Positions 33,835-42,590 of a stretch of DNA of 64,000 nucleotides are shown here, one piece after another (position 1 is the stretch's first letter; every line of letters starts with the position of its first letter). The notes under the pieces were generated by a model, which saw nothing but the letters and a program-made list of their open reading frames with translations, had not been told where the DNA came from and searched no databases. The stretch spans positions 372,001-436,000 of the forward strand of contig NZ_JBBCOR010000001.1 of the NCBI RefSeq assembly GCF_037151175.1. The letters run 5' to 3'. The stretch is from Asaia sp003994335 (GTDB taxonomy: Bacteria > Pseudomonadota > Alphaproteobacteria > Acetobacterales > Acetobacteraceae). The translations under genes were made by a program, and so were the position numbers.

Positions 33835-34665
33835 TCAGAGTGCCGTGCTGGACAGGAAAGCCAGAAGATCGCGATTGAGCGCCTCGGCATCGGTCGCGAA
33901 AAGGCCATGAGGGGCGCTATCATACTCCACATAGCGCGCATGGGGCACGAGATCCTTCACGCGCTTGCCCGTCAGTTCATAGGGCACGGTCTTGTCGCCC
34001 GTGCCATGCACGACGAGCGTAGGCACGGTGAAAGCCGCCAGATCGGGGCGGAAATCGGTGCGGCTGAAGCTGTCGATACAATCCAGCGTGGCGTTCGGGC
34101 TTGCCATGATACCCAGCGTGAAGCTCCAGTCGATCAGCGCCTGGCTGACCGGCTTGCGGATCATGCTCACGCCGTAGAAGCTCTTGAGGAACTCAGCCAG
34201 GAAGGCGAAGCGGTCACGCCGTATCTGGGCCTTGAAATCCGCGAAGACATCGACAGGGACGCCGTCGGGATTGCTGCTGTCCTGAAGAAGATAGGGCACG
34301 ACCGAGGCAACCAGGGCGACGCCTGCGAGACGCGTCGTGCCGTACCGGCTCAGATAGCGTGCGACCTCGCCACCCCCCATGGAGAACCCGACAAGCGTGA
34401 GGTCTGTCAGGTCGAGGCTTTCGATCAACTCGGCCAGATCGGCGGTGAGGGTGTCGTAATCATAGCCGCCAAAGGGATGACTCGATTGACCGAAGCCACG
34501 ACGGTCATAGGTGATGACCCGGTAACCGGCCTCGAGCAGCGCGAGGGTCTGGTATTCCCACATGTCGCCGGTGAGCGGCCAGCCATGGATCAGCAGGACG
34601 GGGCGACCCACACCCATATCCTTGTAATGGAGAGAATTTCCGTCGCGCAGCTTGAGAGAGGGCAT
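33835..34665 (-). CDS. Alpha/beta hydrolase (non-heme chloroperoxidase/esterase type)
   Basis: 276 residues. The oxyanion block 'LLIHGWPLTGDMWEYQ', 'YDRRGFGQSS', the nucleophile Ser in 'LVGFSMGGGEVARYL', a C-terminal Asp in 'HGTGDKTVPYE' and the His in 'SAPHGLFATD' give a complete triad. The pattern is that of cofactor-free bromo/chloroperoxidases, many of which act as esterases or perhydrolases. It has no signal peptide, so it is cytosolic. It appears to be monocistronic. The substrate is unknown. Confidence 0.9.
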   Translation of the reverse strand: MPSLKLRDGNSLHYKDMGVGRPVLLIHGWPLTGDMWEYQTLALLEAGYRVITYDRRGFGQSSHPFGGYDYDTLTADLAELIESLDLTDLTLVGFSMGGGEVARYLSRYGTTRLAGVALVASVVPYLLQDSSNPDGVPVDVFADFKAQIRRDRFAFLAEFLKSFYGVSMIRKPVSQALIDWSFTLGIMASPNATLDCIDSFSRTDFRPDLAAFTVPTLVVHGTGDKTVPYELTGKRVKDLVPHARYVEYDSAPHGLFATDAEALNRDLLAFLSSTAL

Positions 34666-34868
34666 GGTCTCATCCTTTCCGGTTCGCCCGTCATAGGGGG
34701 CGGTGATTCCGGAAAGAAGAACCGGGACCGAGGCAGGGAGTTCCTGCCCGGGTCAGGAGTGCGCTTTCACCGGGGCGTGAGACCCACCAGGGCTGGCCTC
34801 ACATTCTCAGGTCGGCTCGTGTGACAGCGGGCAGAGAAGAGATGTCGGGCAGGGGCGCAATAAGGTGA

Positions 34869-35255
34869 TCAGCGCGGGGCAACCCAGCCGTTACCCGAGG
34901 CGTCGCCCAGCTGACCGCTCTGGACAGGGCTGCTATTGGAATAGGCTGAGCCGAACTTGCTCAGATCCGCGCCGGTCACCGCATCGCGCTGCACATTATC
35001 GGCGTGATCCGGATCGGGGCCATGCTGAAACTCGGTGCTCGGTGTTTCCTGATAGCCGGGCGGCAGGGAGTGACGCCCCTTTGCGGTCAGATGCTCGCCC
35101 TTGCCATGATATTCCACGCCCGTGTCATTGGCCGTGTTCTGCGGGGCATGGGCCTCGCTGGGTGCGTTCTGCCCGGTGAACTGGGCGAAAGCCGTTCCGG
35201 CGGGCAGGGCGAAAAGAGAGGCAGCCAGTAAGGCGGCGCGTCGGCGCGTTGACAT
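34869..35255 (-). CDS. Small secreted protein of unknown function
   Basis: 128 residues with a clear signal peptide ('RRRAALLAASLFALPAG', cleavage after 'AFA') and a hydrophilic mature part rich in Gly, Asn, Asp and His that contains no cysteine. I do not recognise a family. The ATG at 35255 is chosen because AAGGGAA lies 9 bases upstream and the signal peptide starts there. It is divergent from the alkB-like gene across 141 bases. Confidence 0.65.
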   Translation of the reverse strand: MSTRRRAALLAASLFALPAGTAFAQFTGQNAPSEAHAPQNTANDTGVEYHGKGEHLTAKGRHSLPPGYQETPSTEFQHGPDPDHADNVQRDAVTGADLSKFGSAYSNSSPVQSGQLGDASGNGWVAPR

Positions 35256-35396
35256 CGAAGCATTCCCTTGCAGTTTCGTCCCATTCGGCAAGGCCTACAG
35301 GAACGGTGGTTGCCATTTCGGAAATAAGCCCGATCTCTGGCGCAGTCAGAGACTCCAAGTAATTCGTGAGATCGGAGGCGGCAAGAGCCTATCGTG

Positions 35397-36050
35397 ATGG
35401 ACGACCTCTTCAATGCGGTACGACAGACAGAGACCCTGGGACCGGATGCCGTTTTCCTGCCCGGGCGGGCGCTCGAGCAGGAACGCGACCTGGTCGAGAC
35501 GATAGAAGCAATTGCCGCTTTTTCTCCCCTTCGCCGATTGCAGACACCGGGTGGACGGCAGTTCTCGGTCCGCATGACAAATTGTGGCGAGCTGGGCTGG
35601 CACTCGGACAGGGGCGGCTATCGTTACGAGTCCGTCGACCCTCTGACCGGCAGGAAATGGCCCGGTTTGCCCCGGGAATGGTCCCGGCTCGCGCGTGATC
35701 TGGCGCGAGAGGCAGGTTTTGACGGGTTCACGCCGCAAGCCTGTCTGATCAATTGCTATGAACCGGGTGCGCGGATGGGGCTGCATCAGGACCGTGACGA
35801 GGAGGCATTGGAAAGTCCGATCGTCTCGATTTCTCTGGGGGTTCCGGCCCTGTTTCTCTTTGGCGGGGTGGCCAAGACCGACGCCGTTCGCAAGATCCCC
35901 CTGTTGAGCGGCGATGTCGTCGTCTGGGGAGGCCGGTCACGGCTGTTTTATCACGGCATCGCCCCGCTCAAACCGGGCACGCACCCGCTGACCGGCGCGC
36001 TGCGATGGAATCTCACCTTCCGCCGGGTGAGGGCGCAGGATAGCCCCTAG
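35397..36050 (+). CDS. alkB: Alpha-ketoglutarate-dependent DNA/RNA repair dioxygenase AlkB
   Basis: 217 residues. The Fe(II) ligands are in 'GLHQDRDE' (H-x-D) and 'LFYHGI', and the 2-oxoglutarate-binding Arg residues are in 'GALRWNLTFRR'; the substrate-lid 'GYRYESVDPLTG' resembles E. coli AlkB. It removes methyl groups from 1-methyladenine and 3-methylcytosine. The GTG immediately before the ATG is an alternative start. No Ada gene is next to it. DAHP synthase follows after 61 bases. Confidence 0.93.
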   Translation: MDDLFNAVRQTETLGPDAVFLPGRALEQERDLVETIEAIAAFSPLRRLQTPGGRQFSVRMTNCGELGWHSDRGGYRYESVDPLTGRKWPGLPREWSRLARDLAREAGFDGFTPQACLINCYEPGARMGLHQDRDEEALESPIVSISLGVPALFLFGGVAKTDAVRKIPLLSGDVVVWGGRSRLFYHGIAPLKPGTHPLTGALRWNLTFRRVRAQDSP

Positions 36051-36111
36051 GCGTATGGGCTATTAGGCTCCATACTAAGTTCCCTTTTTTCAACCAAAGG
36101 AAGACGCTCTC

Positions 36112-37506
36112 ATGCACCCGAACCGCGAATCCGCTGCGCACGCCGGCTGGACGCCGTCGAGCTGGCGGTCGCACCCCATCCGCCAGGCGCCCCAATATCT
36201 GGATGCAGCCGCGCTCGACTCTGTCGAAGCCCGTCTGCGGCGATATCCGCCACTGGTGTTTGCGGGTGAGACGCGGCGCCTCAAGAGCCAGCTTGCCAAG
36301 GCAGCGCGTGGCGAGGCCTTTGTGCTGCAGGGCGGTGCCTGTGCCGAGAGCTTCAACGAGTTCACGGCTGATATCGTGCGCGACACGTTCCGTGTGCTCC
36401 TGCAGATGGCAGTCGTTCTCACCTTTGGAGCCAAGGTGCCGGTCATCAAGATCGGTCGCATGGCGGGGCAATATGCCAAGCCGCGCTCTTCCGACACAGA
36501 GACGCAAGACGGCGTCACCTTACCCTGCTATCGCGGTGACATCATCAACGGGCCGGAATTCACGGAATCCGCCCGCCTGCCTGATCCAGGGCGCATGGAA
36601 ACCGGCTATTTCCAGTCTGCCGGCGTTATGAACCTGCTGCGCGCCTTCGCATCGGGGGGCTATGCGAATCTGCATGAGGTGCATCGCTGGAATCTGGGCT
36701 TCGTCAAGCGTTCGCCTCTGGCCGAGCGCTATCAGGATCTGGCCCAGCGCATCGATGAGACGCTCTCCTTCATGGGGGCCTGTGGGTTCAACCAGAGCGC
36801 CCCCCAGATCAACGAGACCGAGTTCTATACGTCTCATGAGGCGCTGCTTCTGCCCTATGAGCAGGCACTCACGCGCATCGATAGCCTGAGCGAGAACTGG
36901 TACGATTGCTCGGCCCATTTTCTCTGGATCGGCGATCGCACACGCCAGCCCGATGGGGCGCATGTCGAGTTCCTGCGCGGCGTGGGCAATCCGATCGGCA
37001 TCAAGGTTGGACCGACGACCACGCTGGACGATCTGGAAAACCTGCTCGATATCCTCAACCCGAAGGATGAGGCAGGACGCATCACGCTCATCTCGCGCAT
37101 GGGTGCCAGCAAGGTCGGGGATTTCCTGCCGCCTCTGCTCGACAAGGTCCAGGCAAGCGGTCGCACCGTCACATGGCTGTGCGACCCGATGCATGGCAAC
37201 ACCATCAGCACGGCTGACAAGGTCAAGACGCGCTCCTTTGACTCCATTCTGGGCGAAGTGAAGGGTTTCTTCTCCGTCTTCCAGAAGGCCGGGCTCCGTC
37301 CGGGCGGCATCCATATCGAGATGACCGGCCAGGATGTGACCGAATGCGTGGGCGGCGCCCAGTGCCTGACCGAGGCTGACCTGGCCGGGCGCTACGAAAC
37401 CTTCTGCGATCCGCGTCTCAATGCGGAGCAGTCGCTTGAGATGGCCTTCCTCCTCGCCGAGGAACTGACGGGCCATTTCCGTGACCACGGGGCGCTTCGG
37501 GGATGA
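36112..37506 (+). CDS. Class II 3-deoxy-7-phosphoheptulonate synthase
   Basis: 464 residues of the class II (plant/Mycobacterium-type) DAHP synthase, which condenses phosphoenolpyruvate and erythrose 4-phosphate to start the shikimate pathway. Key blocks are 'WRSHPIRQAPQY', 'FVLQGGACAESF' (metal-binding Cys), 'VIKIGRMAGQYAKPRS', 'WLCDPMHGNT' and 'GGIHIEMTGQDVTECVGG'. The ATG follows AAAGGAAG. Its stop overlaps the start of a nicotinate phosphoribosyltransferase gene (ATGA), so the two are translationally coupled, an unusual metabolic pairing (aromatic and NAD synthesis). Confidence 0.96.
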   Translation: MHPNRESAAHAGWTPSSWRSHPIRQAPQYLDAAALDSVEARLRRYPPLVFAGETRRLKSQLAKAARGEAFVLQGGACAESFNEFTADIVRDTFRVLLQMAVVLTFGAKVPVIKIGRMAGQYAKPRSSDTETQDGVTLPCYRGDIINGPEFTESARLPDPGRMETGYFQSAGVMNLLRAFASGGYANLHEVHRWNLGFVKRSPLAERYQDLAQRIDETLSFMGACGFNQSAPQINETEFYTSHEALLLPYEQALTRIDSLSENWYDCSAHFLWIGDRTRQPDGAHVEFLRGVGNPIGIKVGPTTTLDDLENLLDILNPKDEAGRITLISRMGASKVGDFLPPLLDKVQASGRTVTWLCDPMHGNTISTADKVKTRSFDSILGEVKGFFSVFQKAGLRPGGIHIEMTGQDVTECVGGAQCLTEADLAGRYETFCDPRLNAEQSLEMAFLLAEELTGHFRDHGALRG

Positions 37507-38708
37507 CCCCGCCCAAGGCGGATGAGGGACGCGCAGCACTCGATGCGGCGCTCAGCCCCAGACTCTCGCTGACGCCTGGCGAGATCGCGGCACGGACGGA
37601 TGCGTATTTCAATCGCACCCAGGCCATTGTGTCGCGCTTCGGCGAGTGTGAGGTCACCTATGCGCTGTTCATCCGGCGCCCGGTGATTGCTGCGCACGGG
37701 CTGATGGTGGCCTGGCTCGAAAACGTGGCGCGCGAGCAGGGTTTCGAGGTCGCGATCGACATCATCTCGGCGGAAGGAAGCTGGGTCGGGGCAGGAGAGC
37801 CCCTGCTTTATCTGACCGGCCCCTTTACGAAGCTTGCTCCGCTGGAAACCCTGCTGCTCCAGAAGCTCGGCTCGGCCTGTGTGGCTGCGCATAATGCCTA
37901 TCAGATGGCGCTCGCTTTGCCGGATGCCGCCTTCATGGCCATGGAGGCCCGTCATTGCGCCGGGTTCGAAATGCAGGAGATGATGGGCTATGCGGCGTCC
38001 ATCGGGTCGCGCGCTGCACGACGCGAGGGCGCGCGTGGTTTCGTTGGCTGTGCCAATGACGTGACCGCGGCCTTCTTCGGTCAGGATCACGGGCTGGGGA
38101 CCATGCCCCATGCGCTGATCGGCTATGCCGGCTCCACGTTGCGCGCCGCCGAGATGTATCGCGAGGTCTATCCCGACGATCCGCTGGTGGTGCTGGTCGA
38201 TTATTTCGGTCAGGAGATCACTGATGCGCTGGCCGTCTGCCATCGTTTTCCGGAACTGGCGGCGCAGGGGCGCATCAGTGTGCGTCTCGACACCCATGGT
38301 GGGCGCTTCATCGAGGGGCTTGATCCCCAGTCGTCCTATGCCGTGCTGGAACGTCATACGCCGGGCACGATCAGGCGCTATCGCTCCGATCACGAATTGA
38401 AGGATCTGGTCGGGACGGGCGTTTCGGCAGCCGCGATCTGGTGGATGCGTGAACAGTTGAATGCGGCGGGCTTCACGGAAGTGAAGATCATCGTCTCCTC
38501 AGGGTTCGGTCTGGAGAAATGCATGACCATGCGCGACTCCCACGCCCCGCTCGATGTGGTCGGCACCGGATCGTTTATTCCGGTCAAATGGAACGAAACC
38601 TACGCCACCGCCGATATCGTCGCTTATGACGGGGAGAAGCGGGTCAAGGTCGGCCGCGAATTCCTCCTTCAGAAGATACAGAGCAAGTCCAAGGAGAATG
38701 GCGCATGA
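37503..38708 (+). CDS. Nicotinate phosphoribosyltransferase
   Basis: 401 residues. The N-terminal 'DAYFNRTQAIVSRFG' and 'VTYALFIRRP' and the phosphoribosyl-binding blocks 'AMEARHCAGFEMQEMMGYAA', 'LVDYFGQEITDAL', 'VRLDTHGGRF' and 'IIVSSGFGLEKC' place it in the type II phosphoribosyltransferase superfamily with NaPRTase; the enzyme would convert nicotinate and PRPP to nicotinate mononucleotide in NAD salvage. It differs from the E. coli PncB type. It overlaps DAHP synthase upstream and the next gene downstream by four bases each. Confidence 0.88.
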   Translation: MTPPKADEGRAALDAALSPRLSLTPGEIAARTDAYFNRTQAIVSRFGECEVTYALFIRRPVIAAHGLMVAWLENVAREQGFEVAIDIISAEGSWVGAGEPLLYLTGPFTKLAPLETLLLQKLGSACVAAHNAYQMALALPDAAFMAMEARHCAGFEMQEMMGYAASIGSRAARREGARGFVGCANDVTAAFFGQDHGLGTMPHALIGYAGSTLRAAEMYREVYPDDPLVVLVDYFGQEITDALAVCHRFPELAAQGRISVRLDTHGGRFIEGLDPQSSYAVLERHTPGTIRRYRSDHELKDLVGTGVSAAAIWWMREQLNAAGFTEVKIIVSSGFGLEKCMTMRDSHAPLDVVGTGSFIPVKWNETYATADIVAYDGEKRVKVGREFLLQKIQSKSKENGA

Positions 38709-39079
38709 GCAGCTCAGAAGCAGAACCCGATCGCGGCTGGTTCGTCAGGATTCTTGATAATTCGGGTGGCGCCGAGGAGGGGATCGTCGAGGAGGTCAAG
38801 GACTTCCAGGACCTTGCCCATGCCAATGCCTATGCCCGGGCCTATGTGCGTGACAGTGTGGAACGCTGCCGTGTTGGCGGGGCTGTCGGGCGTGAGGTGC
38901 TGGAAGCCTGGTTTTCGTTTGGTGAGGACGCGATTGTGGTCGAAGCCGGGGATGATGGCTGGAAATCGGCCTCGGAACTCGAGGATTTCGCGGCGACGCC
39001 TGCCACCCCCATGGAACGTGACTGGCGTACGCTCGACCCGCGACGACTTGTGGAGGATGACGAGGAGGTAGAGCTCTGA
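38705..39079 (+). CDS. Conserved-looking hypothetical protein coupled to the NaPRTase gene
   Basis: 124 residues, strongly acidic (many Glu and Asp, ending 'DDEEVEL'), no signal peptide or membrane helix. I do not recognise a domain. It overlaps the nicotinate phosphoribosyltransferase gene by four bases (ATGA) and the next gene by one base (TGATG), and good codon use and coupling argue that it is real. Coupling suggests it works with, or is dosed like, its neighbours. Confidence 0.7.
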   Translation: MSSSEAEPDRGWFVRILDNSGGAEEGIVEEVKDFQDLAHANAYARAYVRDSVERCRVGGAVGREVLEAWFSFGEDAIVVEAGDDGWKSASELEDFAATPATPMERDWRTLDPRRLVEDDEEVEL

Positions 39080-39846
39080 TGACCCTGCCGCGTCGTCAGC
39101 TCATCATCGCCGCTACCTCTCTGGGTGTCGTTCTTCCTTTCGCCGCGCGGGCCGCACGGCCGGTGCTACCGACCCCCGCGCCCCCGGCCCCCGAAACCCA
39201 TCTGCCGGATCTGAGCCGCCAGTTGACCGCTTTGCCGCGTCGTCGTGAGTTCACGACGCTGCCTCGGCTGCTGGATCATCCGGATCTGTGGGACGACGTC
39301 GCCTTCGATGCTCTGCGCGCCTATCGCGGGGCGGAGCGGATGATCGGGACGGGGACTGCCCTTTCCGGGGCCTGGCCCGTCGAGGCTCAGAATCTGCTGA
39401 ACAGCGAGATCTTTGCCTTCGGTCATCCCGACGCGCTTCTGGTCATGGCGCTCTGGGGCGAGGCGCAGCTTGCGCTTTATGACGAGGCCGCATGGTCGCA
39501 ATTCGATCTCGCCCGCCTGACCTCGCCGGGGCAATCTCCGCTGCCGCTCAAGCAGAGCGCTACGGGGAGCTCTCGCCACCATCAGGACGAATTGGGCGCG
39601 TATGGCGCGGCGGGGCGCGGTATTCCGGCACTTCAGGCACGCGGCGTTGTGTTTCTGGCCTGCCATAACGCGGTCTGGGCTCATGCGGGGCGTCTGCTGG
39701 CACTGGGTGCCGTCCCGGGAAATCCCGCACAGGAGCAGCTTGCGGCGCAGCTCACGAATCATCTCGACAAGCGGGCGATTGTTACACCCAGCGCGTTGGG
39801 CGCACTGGCCGAGTTGCAGCGCGCCGGTTTCTCGCGCGTTTTCTGA
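39079..39846 (+). CDS. Tat-exported protein of unknown function (possibly DsrE-like fold)
   Basis: 255 residues. The N-terminus 'MTLPRRQLIIAATSLGVVLP' has a twin-arginine pair before a hydrophobic stretch, and cleavage after 'AARAA' is likely. The C-terminal third ('GVVFLACHNAVWAHAGRLLA', 'VTPSALGALAELQRAGFSRVF' in part) recalls Tat-signal proteins with a DsrE-like fold that end in this way. That resemblance is from memory. GAGGAGG is just upstream of the ATG, which overlaps the preceding stop by one base. It would be a substrate of TatBC encoded at 20-21.6 kb. Confidence 0.75.
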   Translation: MTLPRRQLIIAATSLGVVLPFAARAARPVLPTPAPPAPETHLPDLSRQLTALPRRREFTTLPRLLDHPDLWDDVAFDALRAYRGAERMIGTGTALSGAWPVEAQNLLNSEIFAFGHPDALLVMALWGEAQLALYDEAAWSQFDLARLTSPGQSPLPLKQSATGSSRHHQDELGAYGAAGRGIPALQARGVVFLACHNAVWAHAGRLLALGAVPGNPAQEQLAAQLTNHLDKRAIVTPSALGALAELQRAGFSRVF

Positions 39847-39922
39847 ACGCGCCTGAAGTTCTGATCGTGCTCGGCGCGCACGGGCACTGGCAAATTGCCC
39901 GCGCGCTTGGCATAGAAGCAGC

Positions 39923-41257
39923 ATGAAACTGCGCTTCGCCCCCAGCCCGACCGGCTATCTTCATGTTGGTAATGCCCGTCTGGCCATTGCCAACGCCCTC
40001 TATGCCCGCAAGCATGGTGCCCAATTCCTGCTGCGCATCGACGATACCGATCTGGAACGCTCAAAGGCGGAGTATGAGCAGGGCATCAAGACCGATCTGG
40101 AATGGCTCGGTCTGGACTGGGACGAAATGGCGCATCAGTCCGAGCGTCTCGATCGCTATGCCAAGGCCATTGAGGCCCTCAAGGCGTCCGGTCGGCTCTA
40201 TCCCTGTTTCGAGAGCGAGCAGGAACTGGCCGCCAAGCGCGAGGCGCGGCTCAAGGCACGCAAGCCCCCCATCTATGACCGGGCCATGCTGCGCCTGACC
40301 GCCGATCAGCGCGAACGGGCCGAGGCCAATGGCAAGGTGCCGTATTGGCGCTTCAAACTGTCGGACGGCCATAAGAGCTGGCGCGACCTGGTCATGGGAG
40401 ATCTGTCGGTCAAGCTGACGGCCATCTCCGACCCTGTTCTGGTCCGCGCCGATGGCACGGTGCTCTACACCTTGGCTTCGGTCGTGGACGATATGGAACT
40501 CGACGTGACCCATATCATCCGGGGCGAGGATCATATCACCAATACCGGCGTGCAACTCGACATCATCGAGGCTCTGGGCGGCCGTTCTTCACGTTTTACC
40601 TTCGCACATCTGCCGCTCCTGCTGGACGAGGGCGGTGGCAAGCTGTCCAAGCGTTTCGACTCCCTCTCTCTGAGAGCGCTTCGCCATGACGGTATGGAGC
40701 CGCAATCGGTGGTCTCCTACCTTTCGAAGATCGGCAGTTCGGATGACCCTGTGCCGATGACGCTCGAGGAATCGATTGCCAGCTACGATCTGTCCCATGT
40801 CTCGCGCTCTGCGGCGCGTTTCGACATGCAGCATCTGCTCGGGCTCAATCGCCGTCTGCTTCATACGCTCGATTTCGAGGCAGTGAAGACGCGCTTGCCC
40901 GAGGGCGCGAGCGAGGCCTTCTGGAACGCCATTCGCGGCAATGTCGATCTGACCGGCGAGATCGCGTTCTGGTGGGACGTGGTGCAGGGCGAGATTGCGC
41001 CGCCTTCCCTGAGTGGCGAGGCGGAGTTCCTGGCACAAGCCCGGCAAACCCTGCCTGCAGAATCCTGGGATGGCGAAGTCTGGAAGCAGTGGATCAACGC
41101 CCTCAAGGAGGTCTCAGGCCGCAAGGGCAAGGCCTTGTTCCATCCGCTGCGCCTCGCCTTGACAGGGGAAGAGGCCGGACCGGAACTGCATGCGCTTCTG
41201 CCGCTCATGGGGCGCGCCCTTGTGTTGCGTCGCCTTGAAGAAGCTGCACTGGCCTGA
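39923..41257 (+). CDS. gltX: Glutamyl-tRNA synthetase (short paralogue type)
   Basis: A class I synthetase of 444 residues. The HIGH-type motif is in 'FAPSPTGYLHVGNARLA' and the KMSKS-type motif is 'GGGKLSKRFDSLSL' at about residue 240. Many Alphaproteobacteria carry two GluRS genes; this length and the Leu-Ser-Lys-Arg variant fit the GluRS2-like branch, but which tRNA it charges cannot be read from the sequence. The ATG follows 76 bases after the Tat-signal gene; AGAAGCAGC is upstream and no strong Shine-Dalgarno is visible. The potassium channel gene starts about 22 bases after it. Confidence 0.94.
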   Translation: MKLRFAPSPTGYLHVGNARLAIANALYARKHGAQFLLRIDDTDLERSKAEYEQGIKTDLEWLGLDWDEMAHQSERLDRYAKAIEALKASGRLYPCFESEQELAAKREARLKARKPPIYDRAMLRLTADQRERAEANGKVPYWRFKLSDGHKSWRDLVMGDLSVKLTAISDPVLVRADGTVLYTLASVVDDMELDVTHIIRGEDHITNTGVQLDIIEALGGRSSRFTFAHLPLLLDEGGGKLSKRFDSLSLRALRHDGMEPQSVVSYLSKIGSSDDPVPMTLEESIASYDLSHVSRSAARFDMQHLLGLNRRLLHTLDFEAVKTRLPEGASEAFWNAIRGNVDLTGEIAFWWDVVQGEIAPPSLSGEAEFLAQARQTLPAESWDGEVWKQWINALKEVSGRKGKALFHPLRLALTGEEAGPELHALLPLMGRALVLRRLEEAALA

Positions 41258-41279
41258 GCAGGGCAAGGGCGAAAAGGAC

Positions 41280-42242
41280 GTGAAGGGCGACCAGAGCCAG
41301 AAAGGACCCCTCGAATGGGGCCGCCTCCTCAAGGGTCGGGTTGGGTTGCCGCTCCAGGGGCAGGAGGATGAACTGGATGCGGGGCAGAAACGCGAGCGTT
41401 CTGCGGTGGTACGGATCGGCATCGGCAGCAATTTCTGGACCGATCTCTATCACCACGCCCTGACCACCTCCTGGCCCCGCTTCATGGGGTGGTCGACCAT
41501 CGCCTATGTCGTCGTCAATCTGGCTTTCGCACTGCTCTATCGCCTGTGCGATGCGCGTATCAACAACGCCGCTGATCTCGATCTGCTGGCATTGTTTTTC
41601 TTCAGCGTGCAGACTCTCTCGACCGTCGGCTATGGGGTCATGGCCCCCACAGGCCACATGGCGAACGCGCTCGTGTCGATTGAAGCCTTGCTGGGCATGA
41701 TGGTCAATGCGCTCTCGACCGGTGTCGTATTTGCGCGATTCTCCAGGCCGCGCGCCCAGATCCTGTTCAGTCAGGTGGGGGTGATCAGCCAGCAGGCCAG
41801 CCCGCCAGCACTCTGCATAAGGCTCGCCAACTCACGCAAGAGTGCCGTCCTGGCGATGGACGTTCAGCTCTCGCTTTCCCAGTTCGTGATTGGAGAGGGC
41901 GGATACCCGACGCGCATCTTTTCTCCGTTGAAGCTGCTTCAATCCCAAGTGCCCGAACTGCGCTTCATCGAGACGCTGGTGCATCCGATCGACAGTACCA
42001 GCCCGCTCACATTGCTGAGCCTCGAGCAGCTTGATGCCACCCACGCCGAAATCCTGGTGACCGTGCGCGGCACGGATGAAGCCACAGGCCAGGCTGTTCT
42101 GCTGCAACGCAGCTATGACCACGCCCGGATGATGAAGGGAATGCGCTTTGTCGACATGGTGATCCATGACGGACAGGGAACCTATCGCATCGACTATCGC
42201 CGCCTTCATGACATCGAAAAGGAAGCTGATCGGCCCGTTTGA
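41280..42242 (+). CDS. KirBac-type inward rectifier potassium channel
   Basis: About 320 residues. An N-terminal slide-helix region ('NFWTDLYHHALTTSWPRFMG') leads into membrane helix 1, a pore loop with the filter 'STVGYGVMAP', and membrane helix 2 ('NALSTGVVFARFSRPRAQILFS'), followed by a ~170-residue cytoplasmic immunoglobulin-like domain. The match to KirBac1.1 is clear in all three parts. The residue after TVGYG is Val, where many channels have Asp. The start is uncertain; GTG at 41280, just past the gltX stop, is chosen, with GTG 41406 as an alternative. Confidence 0.88.
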   Translation: MKGDQSQKGPLEWGRLLKGRVGLPLQGQEDELDAGQKRERSAVVRIGIGSNFWTDLYHHALTTSWPRFMGWSTIAYVVVNLAFALLYRLCDARINNAADLDLLALFFFSVQTLSTVGYGVMAPTGHMANALVSIEALLGMMVNALSTGVVFARFSRPRAQILFSQVGVISQQASPPALCIRLANSRKSAVLAMDVQLSLSQFVIGEGGYPTRIFSPLKLLQSQVPELRFIETLVHPIDSTSPLTLLSLEQLDATHAEILVTVRGTDEATGQAVLLQRSYDHARMMKGMRFVDMVIHDGQGTYRIDYRRLHDIEKEADRPV

Positions 42243-42590
42243 TCGGCTGGAGCACTTGCTCAGGGGCCCGGCCTGAAGCGCGGCAGGAGAATAGGGCATC
42301 GTGATGCCAGTTAAACTTTTGCCTGTGACTCATATCGAAGCTGTAAACATCTTGCCATGAAACCGTCGGGGTGCGACGAGGAACCCGTTCAGGCATGTCG
42401 ACTCACATCCTGCAGCGATGGACGCGCGAAATTACGCCACGGAGGAGCGGTTTCTCGCAGAACCAGCCCGCAAGTGTTTGGGGATTGGCGGTAAACCGAT
42501 GCTGCGCGCAGTCTGGGGCGATGAGATGCAGGTCAGTGGGCCCGAATTGGTGTCGACGTGTATGAAGCGTTATGGAGATCGGTCAGGAAT
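42243..42590. other. Intergenic region before the DUF2142 pseudogene
   Basis: About 348 bases with no gene that I can support. An open frame from 42418 runs into the DUF2142 gene in another phase and shows no recognisable family. No clear promoter or repeat was found. Confidence 0.4.
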
